NCBI GenBank assembly: GCA_029465975.1 | Contig: CM055748.1 | Span: 1 to 64,000, forward strand | Reading direction: 5' to 3' | DNA length: 64,000 nucleotides | DNA from: Dallia pectoralis | Taxonomy: Eukaryota > Chordata > Actinopteri > Esociformes > Umbridae | Part shown: in pieces, positions 57,806 through 64,000 of the stretch | How the letters are laid out: each line of letters opens with the position of its first letter | How positions within the stretch are numbered: position 1 is the stretch's first letter | Position numbers and translations under genes: made by a program | Notes under the pieces: model-generated | Told to the model about the DNA's origin: nothing | Databases searched by the model: none | Seen by the model: the letters and a program-made list of their open reading frames with translations, nothing else

Positions 57806-60410
57806 CTAAAGCATGGCCCCTGGTACGGCGACAAAGTTTGGGAAACAGTCCAGGACATCTGGTGGCGACAGGTCAGACAGCCTTACTGGCTGAGGGGGAG
57901 CAGAGGCCCGGACGGGCGGATGCAGGTCAGGAGACCGGACCGGCGGAGACGGGTCAGGGGTTCGACCAGGCGGGAGCGCGTCGGGAGGTCTACCCGGTGG
58001 GAGCGCGTCGGGAGATCGACCACGCAGAGACGGGTCAGGTGGTCGACCAGGCAGAGGTGGGTCAGAAGGCAGCGCCGGAGGAGACGGGTCTGGCGGCAGC
58101 GCCGGAGGAGACGGGTCTGGCGGCAGCGCCGGAGGAGACGGGTCTGGCGGCAGCGCCGGAGGAGACGGGTCTGGCGGCAGCGCCGGAGGAGACGGGTCTG
58201 GCGGCAGCGCCGGAGGAGACGGGTCAGGAGGCCGGACAGGAGGGTGCAGGTCTGGAGGCCGGACAGGCGGGGACGGGTCAGGAGGCAGTGCCGGAGGAGA
58301 CGGGTCAGGAGGCAGTGCCGGAGGAGACGGGTCAGGAGGCAGTGCCGGAGGAGACGGGTCAGGAGGCAGTGCCGGAGGAGACGGGTCAGGAGGCAGTGCC
58401 GGAGGAGACGGGTCAGGAGGCTGTGCCGGAGGAGACGGGTCAGGAGGCTGTGCCGGAGGAGACGGGTCAGGAGGCAGGGCCGGAGGACACGGTTCAGGTG
58501 GCCGTGCCGGAGGACACGGTTCAGGTGGCCGTGCCGGAGGACACGGTTCAGGTGGCCGTGCCGGAGGACACGGTTCAGGTGGCCGTGCCGGAGGACACGG
58601 TTCAGGTGGCCGTGCCGGAGGACACGGTTCAGGTGGCCGTGCCGGAGGACACGGTTCAGGTGGCCGTGCCGGAGGACACGGTTCAGGTGGCCGTGCCGGA
58701 GGACACGGTTCAGGTGGCCGTGCAACTGGTTTTGGCCCGGCGACAGTTCTTGGCCCGGGAACTGGCTCGGCCAGGATGACGGCCTCGGGCATAGGACGGG
58801 TCTCGAGAACAGGACGGGGCTCGAGGACAGGACGGGGGACCGGACTGGAGTCAGGCAGGGGGACAGGACTGGAGTCAGGCATGGGGACAGGACTGGAGTC
58901 AGGCAGGGGGACAGGACTGGAGTCAGGCAGGGGGACAGGACTGGAGTCAGGCAGGGGGACAGGACTGGAGTCAGGCAGGGGGACAGACTCCGACAAGGGG
59001 TCTGAAGTGAGCTCTGGGGCTGGAGTGAGCTCTGGGGCAGGAGTGAGCTCTGGGGCTGGAGTGAGCTCTGGGGCTGGAGTGAGCTCTGGGGCTGGAGTGA
59101 GCTCTGGGGCTGGAGTGAGCTCTGGGGCTGGAGTGAGCTCTGGGGCTGGAGCTCGGGAACCGGGACAGCCACGGGGACAGACTCTGGGACGGACCTGGGG
59201 GCTGGCTCAGACAAGGAAACGGGGCACTGGCACAGGCAGGGAAACTGGGACTGGGACAGGCAGGGAAACTGGGACTGGGACAGGACACGGGGACTGGCTC
59301 AGGCAGGACACGGGGCCTGGCTCAGGCAAGGACACGGGGCCTGGCTCAGGCAAGGACACGGGGGCTGGCTCAGGCAAGGACACGGGGGCTGGCTCAGGCA
59401 AGAACACTGGGACAGGCTCAAGTTCAGGAACAGGGTCAGTGGCAGCCTCCAGGAGCGTGAGCAGGTGGGGTGCACGGCAGAAAACCGTGGCATCAGGTAC
59501 TTCAATGCTGGAGGAGGAAGCACTCCCTGGCGAGCTCGCCACGCGAAGAACCGGCTGAACAGCCCGCTCTCCTCCTCCGGGTCACACCCTGACTCTCCTA
59601 CCCAGGCCCGATAGTCCCCAAAGGCCCCCGATCCTCCCGCAAAGCCTCCTCTATAGCCCGAACGGCGGCCATTTTGGTCAGCGGAGCAGAAACCAACCTG
59701 GCCTGCGGGGCGGCAGGCATCTTGAGCTGCGGGGCGGCGGCCATCTTGAGCTGCGGGGCGGCGGCCATCTTGAGCTGCGGGGCGGCGGCCATCTTGAGCT
59801 GCGGGCGGCGGCCATCTTGAGCTGCGGGGCGGCGGCCATCTTGAGCTGCGGGGCGGCGGCCATCTTGAGCTGGGCCATCTTGAGCTGCGGGGCGGCGGCC
59901 ATCTTGAGCTGCGGGGCGGCGGCCATCTTGAGCTGCGGGGCGGCGGCCATCTTGAGCTGCGGGGCGGCGGCCATCTTGAGCCATCCATCTTGAGCTGCGG
60001 GGCGGCGGCCATCTTGAGCTGCGGGGCGGCGGCCATCTTGCATGGGCGGCAGCCATCTTGTGCTGCGGGGCGGCAGCCATCTTGTGCCAGCCATCCTGTG
60101 CTGCGGAGGAGATTCGAGCCCCAGCCGAATATAGTGCTCCCGACTGATTCTCTCCGCCTCGTCCTCCTCCTCTGGCTCCTCCCAGTACTCCTCTGAATCC
60201 TCCTCGGATTCAGCGCAGCGAGTCCTCTCCCACTCTCTCTGCTCCCAGTAACCCGCTGGTAGCCACATCGGTGGCGGCGCGGATGGTCGAGGAGGAAGGG
60301 GTGGTCTCGCCTTATGGCGCATCGGCGCAAACATACTGGGAACTCCATTGGCGGCCCGTAAGTGGACGAGTAGCTCCTCATTCTCCGCTGTGTCGTAAAT
60401 GGGTCGGTCA
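57806..60410 (-). pseudogene. Proline-rich, repeat-built coding region of the LTR element
   Basis: On the minus strand, reading starts near 60410 without an obvious ATG (RPIYDTAENEELLVHL), passes a Met near 60334 (MFAPMRHKARPPLPPRP) and an acidic segment (SEEDSEEYWEEPEEEDEAER), then enters tandem arrays. These are KMAAAPQL-type units (59700-60080), LPEPAPVS and LPEPGPVS (59220-59420), AHSSPR or LQPQSS units (59000-59155), SSPVPLPD (58830-58985), ARPPEPCPP (58485-58730) and ALPPDPSPP (58065-58480). Most units are 18, 24 or 27 bases, so frames stay open, but no single frame spans the whole region and frame changes lie between arrays. No gag zinc knuckle or pol motif is seen. It may be a degenerated gag-like protein. 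Confidence 0.6.
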
Positions 60411-60413
60411 TTC

Positions 60414-61194
60414 TGTCACGATCTGCCTTTTGGCAGATGGCAAGGAATAGACACAATTGCAGAGAATAATTTCCAAAACAGGGTTTTTATTCTCATCCAG
60501 GCAGAACAGGCACTGAACATCAGAACTGAAACACTGAAACACAAAACCAAGGAGTAAACTCAAAACAGGAATACCACAAACTAAAACACAAGAAATCATG
60601 GACTAGAACCGAACTAAACACAAACGGACTAACAGACAGAACACAGCATGAAAACACAAAGACTCTAACAGGACTGACAGTGAATGAAACCTCAAGGACT
60701 ACTAAACGGGTACAGTAACTAGAAACAAAGACAGAACTAATAAACCTAGACACAGACTATGCACCACAACCAGACAAACCCAACAAATACACAGACTGAC
60801 AGGAATACAGTACTAAGCACAACCTCCATACAAACAAACAGACTCAAGACAAACGAACCAACATACCTTAACAAAGCCCGACACTCAGTGACACAGGGAA
60901 GACTAAATACTTGAACGAACAAGGAAATACATCTAACAAACGACAAAGTAACATGCATACCGACATGGAACGGAGACATGACACACAGACATAGAACTAG
61001 AACCCAACGTACCTGAAACAATGACCGACACAGACAAACTGACACAGACCAAGCTAAATGCAGACACTAACGAACTGAACACAGAACAGGTGAGAAACAA
61101 ACACAGGTGTAAGACATTGTCCTTGAATAATTCTCACTGCTGGCAAGGGGAGTGGCCACACTGGCATAGAGGGGAACAGAGGCAGTCTCTTACA
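60414..61194 (-). repeat. LTR (5' LTR in element sense)
   Basis: Near-identical to 56908-57690. AATAAAAACCCTG near 60478-60497 (minus strand) is the likely polyadenylation signal. Confidence 0.92.
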
Positions 61195-62568
61195 AGTGCC
61201 AACCTCACTAAAAATTGCAGAAATTAAGCCTCTGCTAAAAAAATGTAACTTAGATCCAGACATCCTAAAAAACTACCGACCAATATCAAACCTCCCGTTT
61301 CTTTCAAAAATCCTAGAAAAATCTGTCTCACTACAACTTACGGCCTTTCTGAAGACAAATAATATATATGAAAAACTTCCGTTTCCGTCCGGTTTTAGAC
61401 CTCATCATAGCACTAAGACTGCACTTGTTAAGGTGGTAAACGACCTTTTATTGGCTTCTGACAAAGGTTCTGCATCTCTCCTATTGCTTCTTGATCTTAG
61501 TGCTGCCTTTGACACTATTGATCACTCCCTTCTCTTGGAGAGATTGGAGACCCTTGTTGGGCTAAGAGGACATGTTCTCGATTGGTTTAGATCTTATTTA
61601 TCAGATAGACTTCAGTTTGTTTCTGTAGATGGCTTATCCTCTAACAAATCAAAGGTATGCTTTGGTGTTCCACAAGGCTCAGTCTTAGGACCACTTCTGT
61701 TCTCACTCTATATGTTACCTTTGGGTGATGTAATCCGAAAACATAATGTCAATGTTCACTGCTATGCCGATGACACGCAGCTGTATATTGCTATGAAACA
61801 TGGAGAAGCCCCTAAATTAGCCACTATGGAAACTTGTGTTTCAGATATACGAAAGTGGATGACAGAGAATTATCTGCTCCTAAATTCAGATAAAACTGAA
61901 ATGCTAGTTTTAGGACCTAAGAAACAGAGAGATTTATTGACAGACCTTACGCTGAACCTAAACGGATGTATAGTCATTTAAAAAAAACTGTCAGAAACCT
62001 TGGAGTGACCCTTGACCCGGGGACAGCATTTTTCCATCTTCGGAATATTGCAAAAATCAGAAATTATTTATCAAAAATTGATGCAGAAAAACTAATCCAT
62101 GCTTTTGTTACCTCAAGATTAGATTATTGCAATGTTCTATTCTCTGGTTACCCTGATAAATCAATAAACAAACTTCAATTAGTACTTAATACGGCTGCTA
62201 GAATCTTAACTAGAACTAAGAAGTTTGACCATATTACCCCAGTTTTAGCCTCTTTACATTGGCTGCCTGTTAAGGCTAGGGCAGACTTTAAAGTACTACT
62301 GTTAACATATAAAGCTTTACATCAACTTGCTCCCACCTACCTCGCTGAATAAGTCCAGCCATACATACCCACGCGTAACCATAGATCAAAGGATGCTGGT
62401 CTCCTAATTGTACCTAAAATTTCTAAACAAACAGCTGGAGGTAGAGCCTTCTCCTATAGAGCTCCTCTATTATGGAATGAGTTGCCAATCTGGGTTAGAA
62501 ATGTAGATTCTGTTCAAACCTTTAAATCACAATTAAAAACATATCTTTTCAGTAAGGTCTATGGTTGA

Positions 62569-63919
62569 GTGTAATATGGCCCAGGGTACGAAGGTGAACG
62601 GAAGGCTCGGATCTCATTCTGCCCTGCTGTCTTTGCCTTGCGGGTTCACATCTCCCCTGGGGTGTCCTCTCGATTGCTGCCTGGGGGGTGGAGTCACTGG
62701 CTCGCTATGGTTCCCTGTTGTTGCCTCTCGAGTAGCTTTTTGAGCAAAAACAATACCTCCAGGCTGCTGCCTGGGGGGTGGAGTCACTGGCTCGGTATAG
62801 CTCTCCTTTGTTTGCTCAATCCGAGTAGCTAGTGAATAAACTCTGATTATCCCAGTTAACTGTGGGGAGGAGTCACTGGTTCGCTATAGCTCTCCTTTGT
62901 TCGCTCAATCCGAGTAGCTGGTGAATTAAACTCTGATAATCCCAGTTAACTCTGGGGAGGAGTCACTGGGTCGCTATAGTGCTCCGTTGCAGCCTCAATT
63001 CGAGTAGCTTTGTGAGCAAAAACTAAACCTCCCATATGCTCCTTGGGTTGTGGATGTCACTGGCTCGCTATAGCTCTTGTTTGTTCCACCAGCTCGAGTA
63101 ACTTTGTGAGCAAAAACTAAACCTGCCCGAGTGGTCATGGTCGATTGGCGTCCCTGGGTTGATGCTCGGCATAGTGGGTGGGTGTTTTCCGGCCTATTGG
63201 GCCCTGTTTCGGGGTTTACCCTGTTCAGGGCCCCAGCTTCACTGGACCCCCCTGTCTCATTCTAAGATCTATGCTGCTATATGGTGCCGGGGACGTAGGG
63301 ATTCAGGGTGTCTAACCTTTCCTGTGTCCGGTCCCTACTAACATCTGTCTGGACTTGTCCTGGGTTTACCCGTTCACGGCCATTGTCTCACTAACCCCCC
63401 TGTCTCCTTTTAAAGTATTATGTTCGGTATACTATTGTGCCGGGAACTAGTGTCCAATCTTTCCCTGTGTTTGTGTCCACTTCTGTCAGGGGGACCGCTC
63501 CAGCTTGGAGCATATGCTGGATCCTCCCCGGGGCCCCTGACTGTGCGGCTGACGGAACAGCTGATGCAACCGGAGCTTCTTCCTCAAAGCCTATAACACC
63601 CATCATCCCTCCCGGTCATCCCGGACTATTTTGTTTCTCAGATATTCACACCTCGCTTGTTGTATTGTCATAAACTGACCCAACCCAGCCAGAAGAGGAC
63701 TGGTGATCCCTCAGAGCCTGGTTCCTCTCTAGGTTTCTTCCTAAATCTGACATTCAGGGAGTTTTTCCTAGCCGCCGTGTATCAACTTGTTCAACTTGTT
63801 TTTTTGTTCAACTTGTTGATGTTTGCTCCGTCGGATTCAGGCTGGTGATTGTAAAAGCACTTTGTGACAACTTTGTTGTAAAAAGGGCTTTATAAATAAA
63901 TTTGATTGATTGATTGATT
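62569..63919 (+). other. LINE 3' UTR
   Basis: It contains three to five imperfect copies of a block with GGAGTCACTGG, TCGCTATAGCTCTCCTTTG and CGAGTAGCT (62640-63110). It then has unrelated sequence and a conserved 3' tail (AAAGCACTTTGTGACAACTT, GGGCTTTATAAATAAATTTG) ending in TTGA repeats, typical of CR1/L2 LINEs. The short open frames here are not genes. Confidence 0.8.
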
Positions 63920-64000
63920 GAACTCGGAGTAGAGCCGCTGCTCCTTTGCGTAGAAAGGAGCCAGTTGAGGTGGTTCGGGCATCTAGTAAGAATGCCACCT
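63920..64000 (+). mobile_element. Host non-LTR element, right part (continues past window)
   Basis: GAACTCGGAGTAGAGCCGCT opens the continuation of the element cut at 54013. It reads VEPLLLCVERSQLRWFGHLV in the C-terminal RT frame. Confidence 0.85.

Larger units (their letters stand above)
56908..61194 (-). mobile_element. Young non-autonomous LTR retrotransposon nested in LINE ORF2
   Basis: LTRs 56908-57690 (783 bp) and 60414-61194 (781 bp) read TG...CA and are almost identical; the one difference I noticed is a 2-base indel (CACAAAACC against CACAACC). AGTGC flanks both sides (56903-56907, 61195-61199). Read on the minus strand, the 5' LTR is the right one, with AATAAA before its end. The internal region begins GAATGACCGACCC and ends at the polypurine tract TTGAGGGGGGGGTAC beside the left LTR. 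No protease, RT or integrase was found, so it must be moved by a partner element. A Ty3/gypsy-type origin is likely but inferred. Confidence 0.9.
55233..62568 (+). pseudogene. LINE ORF2: AP endonuclease and reverse transcriptase (interrupted)
   Basis: The first part (55233-56789) holds the endonuclease: GLLNIRSLTSK, ALCETWLKPDE, ATIYRPPG, AGDFNIHMEN, GLSDHNLI. An in-frame TAA at 56787-56789 is followed by continued homology up to the LTR element at 56908. The RT resumes at 61196 in the same frame: NYRPISNLPFLSKILEK, LLDLSAAFDTIDH (motif A), GVPQGSVLGPLLF (motif B), CYADDTQLY (motif C with the catalytic DD). A one-base slip in the A run at about 61979-61987 changes frame, and TAA at 62350-62352 is a second nonsense codon. 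Homology ends with LLWNELP and the stop at 62568. The enzyme copies LINE RNA at a nicked target. Not functional as it stands. Confidence 0.9.
54014..63919 (+). mobile_element. CR1/L2-clade LINE, near full length, carrying a nested LTR element
   Basis: Order: 5' UTR with a 16-bp repeat, ORF1 (54330-55226), ORF2 (55233-62568, interrupted), and a 1.35-kb 3' UTR ending AAATAAATTTGATTGATTG. GAACTC flanks both ends (54008-54013, 63920-63925) and the host sequence is continuous across it. Without the 4.29-kb LTR element the LINE is about 5.6 kb. ORF1 is intact, while ORF2 has two nonsense codons, one frameshift and the LTR insertion. Confidence 0.88.

Noticed and set aside
57769..59558. Plus-strand frames of 260-361 codons across the LTR element interior (EETGQEAVP, RRRRVRRQC types)
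   Set aside because: The element's sense strand is minus, judged from the polypurine tract, AATAAA and LTR ends; the plus frames are antisense to the repeats.

Overview
This is a subtelomeric stretch of a ray-finned fish genome, almost certainly a teleost. It holds three vertebrate genes with introns (clrn1, gpr171 and a P2Y12/GPR34-like receptor). It also holds fish-type L2/CR1, Penelope, Tc1/mariner and LTR retroelements, and telomeric CCCTAA tracts. The species cannot be named from sequence alone.

Layout. (1) 1-8.1 kb: two head-to-tail Penelope-like retroelements (PLEs). Each carries an SGNH-hydrolase ORF followed by a reverse transcriptase/GIY-YIG endonuclease ORF, and each runs directly into a CCCTAA tract. 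(2) 8.1-15.5 kb: a subtelomeric long repeat of order A block, CCCTAA tract, AT-rich block, 188-bp satellite array, E block. It is present twice, plus a third partial A block with its telomeric tract. All CCCTAA tracts from 2.4 to 15.5 kb point the same way, so the chromosome end should lie to the left. (3) 15.5-23.5 kb: minisatellites and an L2 3' fragment. (4) 23.8-28.1 kb: complete three-exon clrn1 on the minus strand. (5) 32.9-34.1 kb: two-exon gpr171, minus strand. (6) 45.2-47.0 kb: a second two-exon class A receptor, minus strand. The space between and around these genes is filled by more than fifteen unrelated minisatellite arrays with 16-50 bp units, one 722-bp solo LTR and several repeat fragments. 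(7) 50.7-64 kb: Tc1/mariner remnants, another minisatellite interrupted by an L2 fragment, then a nested stack. In the stack an old non-LTR element is split by a CR1/L2-clade LINE (54014-63919). That LINE is itself split by a very young non-autonomous LTR retrotransposon (56908-61194) with near-identical LTRs and a 5-bp target duplication.

clrn1, gpr171 and a P2Y-like receptor lie together in the same order class as the tetrapod CLRN1-GPR171-P2RY cluster, so this is conserved synteny carried to a chromosome end. The most unusual features are: the PLE-to-telomere junctions and the SGNH ORF in an endonuclease-bearing PLE; a five-monomer higher-order repeat in the subtelomeric satellite; tandem minimal uORFs (ATG-GAA-TAG) just upstream of the clrn1 start; a 592-bp foldback element with an internal TTAGGG tract in clrn1 intron 1; the loss of the DRY arginine in gpr171; and a non-autonomous LTR element whose coding region is almost entirely short in-phase repeats. 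Many long open frames in the window are artefacts of minisatellites.
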